Below are positions 53,266 to 61,478 of a stretch of DNA of 64,000 bases, piece after piece. The notes beneath the pieces are model-generated. The model saw only the letters and a program-made list of their open reading frames with translations, searched no databases and was not told the origin of the DNA. How positions within the stretch are numbered: position 1 is the first letter of the stretch; every line of letters begins with the position of its first letter. This DNA is from JBFLYN01 sp040756655 (lineage in GTDB: Bacteria > Bacillota > Sulfobacillia > UBA8153), in NCBI GenBank assembly GCA_040756655.1, contig JBFLYN010000002.1, positions 118,491 through 182,490 of the forward strand, given 5' to 3'. Position numbers and translations under genes: made by a program.

Positions 53266-54819
53266 CTAGTTAGGATCGGTCGAGTCCCAAAGCCAGGAGC
53301 GGTTCAGGCGTGTATCCAGTATGAGCCGCCGGGCCCGGGGCAGGGCAGTCGCCACCTCCTGTGCCAGCACGCCCGAGTTACCCAGTTCCTGGGCCATGAT
53401 ACTACCGGCCACTCCGTGCAGGTAGACCCCGGCCACCGCAGCGTCCAGCGGTGGACACCCTTGCGCCAGGAGGGCACCGATGGCTCCGGCCAGGACATCC
53501 CCGGTCCCGCCCGTAGCCAGAGCTGGGTTGGCAGTTGGGTCAATGAAGAGCTTCTGCCCAGGAGCGGTTACCACTGTGCGCGCGCCCTTCAAAACCACCA
53601 CCGACCGGTAGCGGGCGGCCAACTCCCGGGCAGCCGCGGGGCGGTTGGCAGCTATGTCGGTCACGCCCCACTGCAAGAGCCTGGCGGCCTCGCCGGGATG
53701 AGGTGTGAGCACGACCTCGCTTCCCAGACCTCCTCCTGGCTCCAGCGCGGCCAAGGCATCGGCATCGATGACCATGGGCGTCCGGCACCGGGACACAAAT
53801 CCCCGGGTAAACTCCCGGGTACCCGGGCCGGTACCCAGGCCCGGGCCCAGCACCACCGCGCGGACGCCCAAGGCCCGTTCCAGCGCCAAATCCAGAGCCT
53901 CCGTCATGACCGTCCCGGCACCTCCGTCCGGGAGAGGGCAAGTCATCACTTCCGTGAGCTTGATCTCCATGAGATCGTGCAGCCGGGCCGGAACGGCCAG
54001 GGTCACCAAGCCTGCCCCGGCGCGCAGGGCTGCGGTGGATGCCAGGGCGGCGGCGCCGGTCAGCCCGGGCGAACCACCGATGACCAGCACCCGTCCATGC
54101 GTCCCTTTGTGGGCGTCCGGGGCCCGGGGTGGAAGCAGCGTCTTTACCAAGGAGGCGGTGCTCAACTGCGCGCCCACGCCGGTCAAGGCCTGGGCAGGCA
54201 GTGATATGGCGGCCACTACCACACGCCCGGCCAGTCCAGCGCCGGGAAAAAAGAGGAGCCCGGGCTTTAGTAGACCAAAAGTCACGGTCATAGTGGCCCG
54301 GACTGCCGGACCGCGCACTGCCCCGGTATCGGCCTCCACTCCCGATGGAAGGTCCAGGGCCAACACCGGGCAGTGGGCCCGGTTTAGCAGCTCCGCAGCT
54401 GCCAGGGCGTGGGAGCGCAGCTGGCCCGTAAAACCAGTTCCAACCACCGCGTCCACCACCAGGTCATTACCTTCCAGCGACCCGGGTAACCCCTCTGCCA
54501 GCTCCCCGCCCCGGAGCCTCCACGCCTCAAGCATGACCCGGGCATCACCCCGGACCTGACTTACCTCGCCGGCCAGATACACTTTGACCCGGGCGCCCAT
54601 CTCCTGCAAGTGCCGGGCCAGGACCAGGCCATCCCCACCATTGTTCCCGGTCCCGCACACTATGGCCACGGACTTACCGGTCGGCTCCGGGACCAGTTCG
54701 CGGGCGGCCCGGGCGGCCTGCCATCCTGCATTCTCCATGAGCACCACACCGGGAATGCCAAACTCGCTGATAGCCCGCCGGTCACACTCTCTCATCTCGG
54801 CGCCCGTGGCCACTAGCAC
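53266..54819 (-). CDS. nnr: Bifunctional NAD(P)H-hydrate epimerase/ADP-dependent dehydratase
   Basis: 517 aa. The N-terminal YjeF_N epimerase domain carries VCGTGNNGGDG; the C-terminal ribokinase-like dehydratase carries GGSPGLTGAAALA, VLTPHPGEAARL and ATGGTGDVLAG. Repairs damaged NAD(P)H hydrates. GTG 54819 has GGGAGGTG and overlaps acpS by 7 bases. The acpS-nnr order is typical of Bacillota. Confidence 0.95.
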   Translation of the reverse strand: MLVATGAEMRECDRRAISEFGIPGVVLMENAGWQAARAARELVPEPTGKSVAIVCGTGNNGGDGLVLARHLQEMGARVKVYLAGEVSQVRGDARVMLEAWRLRGGELAEGLPGSLEGNDLVVDAVVGTGFTGQLRSHALAAAELLNRAHCPVLALDLPSGVEADTGAVRGPAVRATMTVTFGLLKPGLLFFPGAGLAGRVVVAAISLPAQALTGVGAQLSTASLVKTLLPPRAPDAHKGTHGRVLVIGGSPGLTGAAALASTAALRAGAGLVTLAVPARLHDLMEIKLTEVMTCPLPDGGAGTVMTEALDLALERALGVRAVVLGPGLGTGPGTREFTRGFVSRCRTPMVIDADALAALEPGGGLGSEVVLTPHPGEAARLLQWGVTDIAANRPAAARELAARYRSVVVLKGARTVVTAPGQKLFIDPTANPALATGGTGDVLAGAIGALLAQGCPPLDAAVAGVYLHGVAGSIMAQELGNSGVLAQEVATALPRARRLILDTRLNRSWLWDSTDPN

Positions 54820-55202
54820 TGGTCTACACCTCCCGGCCCGCCCACGCTGATGGCCACGGCTACGGCCGTGTCCTGCTCGTGGGACAGGCTAAGCTCCACC
54901 CGGGCTATGCCCTGGATACGTGCCAGTTCCCGGGCCCGGCCCTCCAGCAGGACCTGGGGCCGGCCCGAGGGCGTGGATACGATCTGGATGTCATGCCACG
55001 CCACGGTTCCCATGCCGGCCCCCAGTGCCTTCATGACGGCTTCCTTGCCGGCAAACCGGGCGGCCAGCCGGGGCCCGGACAACCCGACAGTGTCCTCGCC
55101 GGGGGCAAACAGCCGCTGGAGCGCCTTGTCACCCTTCCGCTCCACGAACTCTACGAAACGGGGAACCGAGACGATGTCGATGCCAATCCCGCACACTGAC
55201 AT
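54813..55202 (-). CDS. acpS: Holo-[acyl-carrier-protein] synthase
   Basis: 129 aa. GIGIDIVSVPRF holds the Mg-binding Asp, and RFAGKEAVMKALG the catalytic Glu/Lys; LSLSHEQDTAVAVAI ends the fold. Transfers phosphopantetheine to acyl carrier protein. ATG 55202 with no strong ribosome binding site. First gene of acpS-nnr-ydcC-like-ndoAI-ndoA. Confidence 0.94.
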   Translation of the reverse strand: MSVCGIGIDIVSVPRFVEFVERKGDKALQRLFAPGEDTVGLSGPRLAARFAGKEAVMKALGAGMGTVAWHDIQIVSTPSGRPQVLLEGRARELARIQGIARVELSLSHEQDTAVAVAISVGGPGGVDQC

Positions 55203-55325
55203 TGGTCATACCACGCTTTCCAGCGCCCGGCCGGGCGCCGATAGATGAAGGGTTACCCCATGCCGGTCCTGGCCACGCTGGACCCTCCCTGGGGAAACGG
55301 GTGCCGTTGGGCCAGCGAAGGCCTT

Positions 55326-56164
55326 TCAGACTGCCCGGCAGGAAGGTAGCTGCGCATGTCCCGGATCACAGGGGACTATGCCCGAGCGTAGGCCCGTCCC
55401 GGCCTTGGCCCTGGAACGGGCCCGGTCGTGATTCCATGCCCGGGCCACCTGGTGGCCGGTTTCCCCCTGGCGCCACCAGGCTCCCCCGAGGACGGCCTTG
55501 AGGAACAAGCGTTTCTCCTGGGGGCTGCGATGGACCGGTAGCTCACCCATGGAGGCATTTCCAAGGTCTTCGATGGCACGCTCCAGCTCAGCGGTTGCCG
55601 GGTCCCGGTAAACGTCAGTGTGCACCAGCAAGCCGAGGTCCAAGCGCGGTCGCAGTTGCGGTTGCTGGTCGGGATGACCGACGGCCAGGCCAAACAGGGG
55701 CAGTGCTTGCCGCGGTAGGTCCAGTGCCTGGCACACGGCCAGCGCCCGGTGCAGGGCCATGCGGATGTAGCAGGTGCCCAAACCCAGGCTTTCGGCCGCC
55801 AAGGACAGGTTCTGGGCAGCCAGCGTGGCATCAACCAAGCCCAAGGCAAGCGCTGTATACCCATGGATGACCCTAACCCCTCCCAGCACCTGGGCAAGGT
55901 GATCGTTTCTCCGGAAGTCAGCCAAAAAGACAAACAATAGTGCGTTCTCCACCACCTTGTGGTGGCCGCAGATACGGGTGAACTCATCGCGTTTGGCCGG
56001 GTCCTGGAGCCGCAGGATGGAATAGAATTGCTCTAGAGCAGCGGTAGGAGCACGCACTGCACAGCCAAAAGCGCCTCTATCTGGCCTTCGGCAACCGGCC
56101 GGCGCGCAAACCGGCGGATCGTCCGGTGAGAAAGGATGGTTTCCATGGTGTTGCTCACGGTCAT
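55326..56164 (-). pseudogene. Nitroreductase (NfsA-like) with frameshift
   Basis: From ATG 56164 one frame reads a proper nitroreductase N-terminus (METILSHRTIRRFARRPV AEGQIEALLAV) and hits a stop at 56033-56035. Homology resumes in another frame with RAPTAALEQFYSILRLQDPAKRDE, then LAAESLGLGTCYIR (FMN site) down to about 55600. One base gained or lost near 56040-56070 would join them. The last about 60 residues in the second frame (NHDRARSRAKAG ... CRAV) look unlike nitroreductases, so the end may also be decayed. Either a pseudogene or a sequencing or assembly error. Confidence 0.75.
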
Positions 56165-56194
56165 TGCCCCTTGACTTCCGGCACCCCAAGGGTG

Positions 56195-56914
56195 CTATTC
56201 CTCAATGGCGCCGCCCACGACGCGCAGGTGTTCGCGGAACCTGTAGGACGGATCGGCTGCACGTCTGGCCAGGTACAGGTCAAACTGCAGCTGCTGTCGT
56301 AGAGTCTTCCCCTTCCGGATGGCCTCTACCTGCTTTCTCTCGGTCGCGTATATAGCGCCGGCGGTCGTCAGCAGCCGTTCCACGTCAGCCAAAGCGACGA
56401 AGAGCACGCCATCGTCATCTGCCAACACAGCATCCTCCGGTGTCAGTTGCCAGTCTCCTATGGAGCTTACTTGCCGGGCTCCTTCGTCCCTGGGGTCGTC
56501 CCGCCGGGGGCCGGCCGGACAGCTGCCGCAGCTGAAGACGGGAAGACCGATCTGTACCAGTTCCGGCGTATCTCGGTGACACCCCCACACAACCACTCCG
56601 GACAGGTTTGCCGCCTGCATCTCCAAGACGGCAAGATCGCCGATGCAACCTTCGTCACACCGTCCCCGGTTGTCGATTACCATGACGTCGCCGGCCCGGG
56701 CATTCTCCAGCGCCTCCAGGAATACGTCCACACTGCCGTAATGCCGGACCGGCAAAACAGGGCCAGCCAAACGCAGTCCCGGAACCAACGGGCGGATGCC
56801 GGGCGGGGCCAACCTCAGTGGCAGGCCCAGCCGGAGGCAGGCATCGGCCATAAGAGGCGTCGAGAGCCGGGAGAATGCTTTTTGCAGGTGGCAGCCCAAA
56901 CCGTCGAACTCCAT
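56195..56914 (-). CDS. RraA-like/HMG-aldolase family protein
   Basis: 239 aa. LSTPLMADACLRLG, ENARAGDVMVIDNRG, VVVWGCHRDTPEL and the DDDGVLFV stretch are the RraA-family signature. Members include class II pyruvate aldolases and dimethylmenaquinone-like regulators; the GD...D and RD residues for metal binding are present. The 35 residues after this (TTAGAIYATERKQVEAIRKG) are a usual C-terminal helix. ATG 56914 with GAGGTG upstream. Product not determinable. Confidence 0.8.
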   Translation of the reverse strand: MEFDGLGCHLQKAFSRLSTPLMADACLRLGLPLRLAPPGIRPLVPGLRLAGPVLPVRHYGSVDVFLEALENARAGDVMVIDNRGRCDEGCIGDLAVLEMQAANLSGVVVWGCHRDTPELVQIGLPVFSCGSCPAGPRRDDPRDEGARQVSSIGDWQLTPEDAVLADDDGVLFVALADVERLLTTAGAIYATERKQVEAIRKGKTLRQQLQFDLYLARRAADPSYRFREHLRVVGGAIEE

Positions 56915-57047
56915 ATGAACACCTCAACATCCCGTGAAACGCCGTTCTGAAGTGGAGTCTGAGGGCCAGTCAGTGGCCCGGGCCGGCTGGCAGGTCGGGC
57001 CTGCCCTTCCCCGCAAGCGGAGCGCTGGCACCAGGACCGCCATATTT

Positions 57048-57076
57048 AGCATAGTCGCTTTCGTTGGACGCCGCAA
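57048..57076 (-). promoter_or_regulatory. Promoter upstream of RraA-like gene
   Basis: Minus strand TTGCGG (57071-57076), 17-base spacer, TATGCT (57048-57053). Lies about 135 bases before the RraA-like ATG. The remaining intergenic sequence between 56915 and 57226 shows no gene. Confidence 0.55.
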
Positions 57077-57226
57077 TAAGCCTGCAAAGGCCCCCGGGGC
57101 GGCCGGGCCGGAAAGAAGGTATACCCACGGGTCTTGGCATCTAGGCCGACAAATTCCCGCGCGGCCCAGCTCGACAGACCACCGGGCACCGCCGGCGGGA
57201 GGGCAGCCAGGAAGCCTGTGCCGTTT

Positions 57227-60200
57227 TCAAGGTAGAGCTATCCCCCGGTTCGTCTCGGCATACCGCCCCTGAGACCACCGGGATACCACCAGGTACAGGG
57301 AAGGAACCACCAGGAGGGTCAGCAACGTGCTGGTGGTAAGCCCTCCGGTGACGGCCAGGGCCAGCGGTTGCTGCAATTCCCCGGCCTGGCCCCGCCCCCA
57401 GGCCAGCGGCAAGAGGGCCAGTATGGTGGTGGCGGCAGTCATGATGATGGGCCTTAGCCTGGTGGTGGCAGCCTCCAGGAGAGCATCGCGCGGGACCATG
57501 CCCCGCCGGCGGAGCTGGTTGGTGTAATCCACCAGCACAATGGCGTTATTGACTACGATGCCGGCCAGCATGATGAGGCCGATCATCCCGGTTACACCGA
57601 GGGGTCTGCCGGTGACAAAGAGCGCCACCAGGGCCCCGGTGGCGGCCAAGGGCACCGAGCCCATGATCACCAGCGGGTGGAGCAACGACTCGAACTGAGC
57701 GGCCATGATCATGTAGACCAAGGCCACGGCCAGGCCCAGGGCCAGGCCCAGCCCCTGGAAGCCCTCGTCCATCATGCGGGCTGCGCCTTCAGTTCCCACC
57801 CGGAAGGTATCCGGCAGCTCCAGGGCCGCCACGGCGGCCCTGGCCTCGCGGGAGGCAGAGCCCAGGTCCCGTCCTTCCACGGTGGCGGAAATAGTGACGG
57901 TGCTGCGGGAATTAACCCGGCTCAAGCTCCGGGGCCCTCCTCCGGTGGTGATGGTGGCGACCCGCCCCAGTTCCACCGGGCCGGCGGTGCCTCTAAGCTG
58001 GAGGCGGGAGAGGGCCGCGACGGTTTCCCGGTCTTCCGGGCGCAACCTGACGCGTACCGGGATATTGCGGCCGTTGGCCAGCTCCAGCTGGGTGGGCGTG
58101 CTCCCGGCCAGGGCAGACCGCACTGTCGAAGAGACCTGCGCGGCGGTGAGCCCGTAGCGCAGGGCCTCTTCCTGGTCTACTACCACGTGCAGTTCCGGGC
58201 GCCTGCGGTCCAGGGAGGAGGTGACGTTTTCCACACCCCTGACACTGCCCACGGCAGCCAAGACCTGGTCGAGGATGGATTCCAGCGCGGCCTGGCTGGG
58301 CCCGCTCAGGGTAAGCTGCAGGGTGCGCGAGGAACCCGCCGCCTGTCCGAAGACTGTCCCCTGGGACGATAGGGTGACCGTGCCGGGCCCGGCCAGGGCC
58401 CCAGCCCGGGGCGCCAAGTCAGCCATGATGTCATCGAGGCTCCGGTGCCTGACCTCCCTGGGTTGCAGCCGGGCTACGATCCTGCCTCTTGCTCCGCTGG
58501 AACTGCTGGTGTACACCCGGACTTCCGGGATACTCGAAAAGAGTGCCTCTATGCTGGCCAAGTAGCCAGATGTTTCCTGCACCTGTGTGCCATCGGGCAT
58601 GGTCAGAGTCAGGTTTATGGTGGCCTCATCCACAGAGGGCAAGAATTCCCGGCCCATACCGGGCAAAAGCGAGAAGGAACTGGCGGCAAAAAGGACCGCG
58701 ATGGCCAGGGTCAGGGCCGGACGTCCCAGCACCCGCCCAAGCAGGCTCCGGTACGCACGGGCCGCACGGCCGGGCGTGCCGGTCTTCACCCCGGACTCCC
58801 CGGTTCGGGTCCACTGGGAGGCCAGCATGGGCACAACGGTGAGGGCCACCACCAGCGACGCCAGCAAAGAGCAGGTTACCGTGAGTGCCAATTCCTTGAA
58901 CAGCTGGCCCGTCATTCCGGCCACGTAGGTCACGGGCAAAAACACGGCTACCGTGGTGAGGGTGGAGGCAGTTATGGCTCCCGCCACCTCCTGGCTTCCC
59001 CCGATGGCAGCAGTGGTCGGGTCATGCCCCAGCTGCCGGAAGCGGTGAATATTCTCGATGACCACGATGGAGTTGTCCACCAGCATGCCCACGCCCAGCG
59101 CCAGGCCGCCCAGGGTCATGACGTTCATGGTGAGCTTGGTGAAATACAGGAGGGCAAAGGTAGCAATGACCGAAAAGGGGATGGACACCCCGATGATGGC
59201 CGTGTTCCCCAGGCTCCTCAGGGCGATGACGAGCACCGTCAGGGCCAGGAACCCCCCGGTCATCAGGTTGGTCCGCACCGCGTTCAGTGCTTCTTCGATG
59301 AAACGGGCCTGGCTGGTGATGAAGAAGACCTCCAGGTCGCCGTCGACGCCCACCAGGGCTCTTTCCACCCGCCGGGCGACTTGGACAGTGTTGGCATCTC
59401 CCTCTTTGAACACTGACAAAGTGACGCTGGGGCGCCCACCCGTGCGGACAATGGTCGTCACCGGTGCAAGACCCTCGGTGACCTCGGCTACGTCCTGCAG
59501 GCGCACCGGCTGGAGAGCCACCCGGCCTGCTTCCTGCCCCGGGGAAAGCGTAAGCGGTGCATAGGTCAACACCAGGTTGGCCAGATCCTCCAGCGACGTC
59601 AGCCTACCCATGACCCTGACGTTAAGCAGCCTGCCTTCCTCATCGCGTACAGCGTCGGCTGGCTGGGTCAAGTTGCTGGCAGCGATGATGGAGTTGACCT
59701 GGGAGAGGGTAAGGCCGTACTGGCGGAGCTTGGTCTGGTCCGCGGAGACAGAGATCTCACGGCTGCGTCCGCCCGAGAGGGATACCGAGCCTACGCCGTC
59801 CACGGCCTCCACCAAGGGGAGCACCCTCTCCTCGGCCTGGGCTCTCAGCTCCACCGGATCATCCGGTCCGGTGATGCTGAGGGTCATGATGGCCTGGGCA
59901 GACGGATCGTAGCGGGAGATGGTCGGGGTACCCACGCCCTCGACAAAGCGCAGGCGGGCCAGCCGGTCTTTCACCATGTCGCGGGCCTCTCGCATATCCG
60001 TGCCCCAGGCAAACTCCAACACTACCTGTGACCATCCCTCTGAGGACTGGGAAGACACCCGCTGTACTCCCGCCAGCACGCTCAGTACCCGCTCGATGGG
60101 TATGGTCACCATAGCGGCAACTTCCTCGGGCCCGCTGCCCGGGAAAGGAGTGGAGATGACAAGCACGGGTTGTTCTAACCTAGGCAACAGGTCCATGGGC

Positions 60201-60295
60201 AGCTGAGTTAGCGACACCACTCCCAAAAGCACAACCACGCACATGACCATGAGCGTGGTTACCGGCTGCTTCACCGAGAAGACAGGCAAGAACAT
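57227..60295 (-). CDS. RND family exporter (AcrB/SwrC-like)
   Basis: 1022 aa, full-length HAE-type RND protein with 12 predicted membrane segments in two repeats. N-terminal VFSVKQPVTTLMVM and LPRLEQPVLVISTPFPGSGPEE-type porter start; TM4 proton-relay acids in GVGMLVDNSIVVIEN. The start at ATG 60295 follows GGGAGGGGAG. No membrane-fusion protein or outer-membrane channel gene is adjacent, as for SwrC-type RNDs of Gram-positive bacteria, which export surfactants, drugs or lipids. It has a strong promoter overlapped by a palindrome, so it is probably inducible. Confidence 0.92.
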   Translation of the reverse strand: MFLPVFSVKQPVTTLMVMCVVVLLGVVSLTQLPMDLLPRLEQPVLVISTPFPGSGPEEVAAMVTIPIERVLSVLAGVQRVSSQSSEGWSQVVLEFAWGTDMREARDMVKDRLARLRFVEGVGTPTISRYDPSAQAIMTLSITGPDDPVELRAQAEERVLPLVEAVDGVGSVSLSGGRSREISVSADQTKLRQYGLTLSQVNSIIAASNLTQPADAVRDEEGRLLNVRVMGRLTSLEDLANLVLTYAPLTLSPGQEAGRVALQPVRLQDVAEVTEGLAPVTTIVRTGGRPSVTLSVFKEGDANTVQVARRVERALVGVDGDLEVFFITSQARFIEEALNAVRTNLMTGGFLALTVLVIALRSLGNTAIIGVSIPFSVIATFALLYFTKLTMNVMTLGGLALGVGMLVDNSIVVIENIHRFRQLGHDPTTAAIGGSQEVAGAITASTLTTVAVFLPVTYVAGMTGQLFKELALTVTCSLLASLVVALTVVPMLASQWTRTGESGVKTGTPGRAARAYRSLLGRVLGRPALTLAIAVLFAASSFSLLPGMGREFLPSVDEATINLTLTMPDGTQVQETSGYLASIEALFSSIPEVRVYTSSSSGARGRIVARLQPREVRHRSLDDIMADLAPRAGALAGPGTVTLSSQGTVFGQAAGSSRTLQLTLSGPSQAALESILDQVLAAVGSVRGVENVTSSLDRRRPELHVVVDQEEALRYGLTAAQVSSTVRSALAGSTPTQLELANGRNIPVRVRLRPEDRETVAALSRLQLRGTAGPVELGRVATITTGGGPRSLSRVNSRSTVTISATVEGRDLGSASREARAAVAALELPDTFRVGTEGAARMMDEGFQGLGLALGLAVALVYMIMAAQFESLLHPLVIMGSVPLAATGALVALFVTGRPLGVTGMIGLIMLAGIVVNNAIVLVDYTNQLRRRGMVPRDALLEAATTRLRPIIMTAATTILALLPLAWGRGQAGELQQPLALAVTGGLTTSTLLTLLVVPSLYLVVSRWSQGRYAETNRGIALP

Positions 60296-60316
60296 GCTTG
60301 GCTCCCCTCCCACCAG

Positions 60317-60334
60317 TGACTGGACAGTCAGTCA
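60317..60334 (-). promoter_or_regulatory. Palindromic operator candidate of the RND gene
   Basis: TGACTG-GA-CAGTCA (60317-60330) is a perfect 6-bp inverted repeat with a further GTCA to 60334. It covers the expected transcription start and the first bases of the leader. Repeats of this TGACTGAC type are common for TetR-family repressors of efflux pumps. No regulator gene is adjacent. Confidence 0.55.
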
Positions 60335-60341
60335 TATTCCA

Positions 60342-60371
60342 AGTATAGGTTCTGCTTGCCATTTATGTCAA
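60342..60371 (-). promoter_or_regulatory. Strong sigma-A promoter of the RND gene
   Basis: Minus strand consensus -35 TTGACA (60366-60371), 18-base spacer, TATACT (60342-60347). Best-matching promoter in the window. Confidence 0.85.
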
Positions 60372-60383
60372 ACTACACGGCAA

Positions 60384-60411
60384 GGCCGGCCGCCGAGGAC
60401 TGCGGCCGGCC
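60384..60411 (-). terminator. GC-rich hairpin after partner E
   Basis: GGCCGGCCGC (60384-60393) pairs with GCGGCCGGCC (60402-60411), 10 bp. The T-run is weak (TTGCCG). Likely ends the permease-MutL E-partner E operon. Confidence 0.65.
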
Positions 60412-60431
60412 TCACCGTGGGGGGATTGGCG

Positions 60432-61478
60432 CTAGACTCCTGTTACCTCCAGGTTGCACCGGGCCACACGGATCGCTGGCCCGGACTCCAACGTTACCTC
60501 CACCGGCAGCACCCGGTAACCGGTAGGCGTCGTGGTCCACTCTGCTGGCAGGGAGCGCACAAACCCGTGCTGCCCGGCATAGGCGCCGGCCAGAACACGC
60601 ACCCGGTGCCCGGCCTGAAGGGCCAGGTTGGCATGGCCATCACCATGGCCGTTGCCGGTGGGAAGGAAAACCACGGGCGGGTCTTCGCCCGGCTGTCCGC
60701 CAGCAACGTAGGCGGACCTACCCTCAGCGCTTCCCAACAGGGTCTTGACCCCGGGAACCAGGCAAGAGCTACCGAAAGCTTCCAGCACCACAACGGTAAA
60801 GGGTGGCACCGGTCCGGTGACGGCCGAGAAGGCGGCCCATTCGGAGTACGACAAGCTGGCGCAGACCAGGGCGACGGCACCATAGCGGGCAAGCAGCTCC
60901 AGCGCCCGGCCTGCGGTGTAGGTCAGACTTACCACCACCGTTCCCTGCACCTGGGGTCCCAGCGAGCGGTTTGCCCCCGTGGGCGCGTAGAGCTCGCCAG
61001 CCAGGTACACGGGGCCAAAGGTCGGTGGGCCCGCTCCGGCCCAGCCGGGGATGAGGTGTCCCTCGGCCTCGATTTCCACCTCCCGGTCCTTTACCACCCT
61101 CGCAACTACCCCGGGCAAGCCGGCCAGCAGGTCGGTGGTGTGGGAGCGGATGATCATGGTTTTCTCCAGAATGGTCTCGATGACCCCGTCCACCGGGCAC
61201 ACGTACTCGGCCAGCCCCAGTCCTAGTTGGTAGGTGAGTACAGCCAGGGTCTCTCCGGCCTTTACCGGATCGCCCGGCTTTTTTCTAAAACCCGTACAAC
61301 CGTGGAGTTCTGCGGGCAAGCGGACCCGGTGCACGCGGCCAACCCCGGAGGCGATGGGTGTTTGGTGGTCCACGCGTGCGCCCTTCTCCACCAACACCGT
61401 GCTGCCGGGCGGCACCTGGCGTTTGCATCCATACCGGGTGTCCTTGAGCACCGCGCTGCCGTTGAGGAAAGCCTCCAT
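60432..61478 (-). CDS. MutL-partner protein E (divergent)
   Basis: 348 aa, the most divergent partner. It keeps a barrel-sandwich unit (PGDPVKAGETLAVLTYQLGL ... PVDGVIETI), an EAFG remnant of the EGFG motif, and the end (RVLAGAYAGQHGFVRSLPAE ... VARCNLEVTGV) that parallels the KOW-like region. The TG(H/Q)ED and NGATQ-RAG-RPE motifs of partners A-D are gone. Overlaps MutL E by TGATG. The changes parallel those in its MutL mate. Confidence 0.65.
   Translation of the reverse strand: MEAFLNGSAVLKDTRYGCKRQVPPGSTVLVEKGARVDHQTPIASGVGRVHRVRLPAELHGCTGFRKKPGDPVKAGETLAVLTYQLGLGLAEYVCPVDGVIETILEKTMIIRSHTTDLLAGLPGVVARVVKDREVEIEAEGHLIPGWAGAGPPTFGPVYLAGELYAPTGANRSLGPQVQGTVVVSLTYTAGRALELLARYGAVALVCASLSYSEWAAFSAVTGPVPPFTVVVLEAFGSSCLVPGVKTLLGSAEGRSAYVAGGQPGEDPPVVFLPTGNGHGDGHANLALQAGHRVRVLAGAYAGQHGFVRSLPAEWTTTPTGYRVLPVEVTLESGPAIRVARCNLEVTGV

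Noticed and set aside
58445..59416. 323-codon plus-strand open frame within the RND gene
   Set aside because: Low-complexity His/Gly/Gln-rich shadow of the RND coding sequence.
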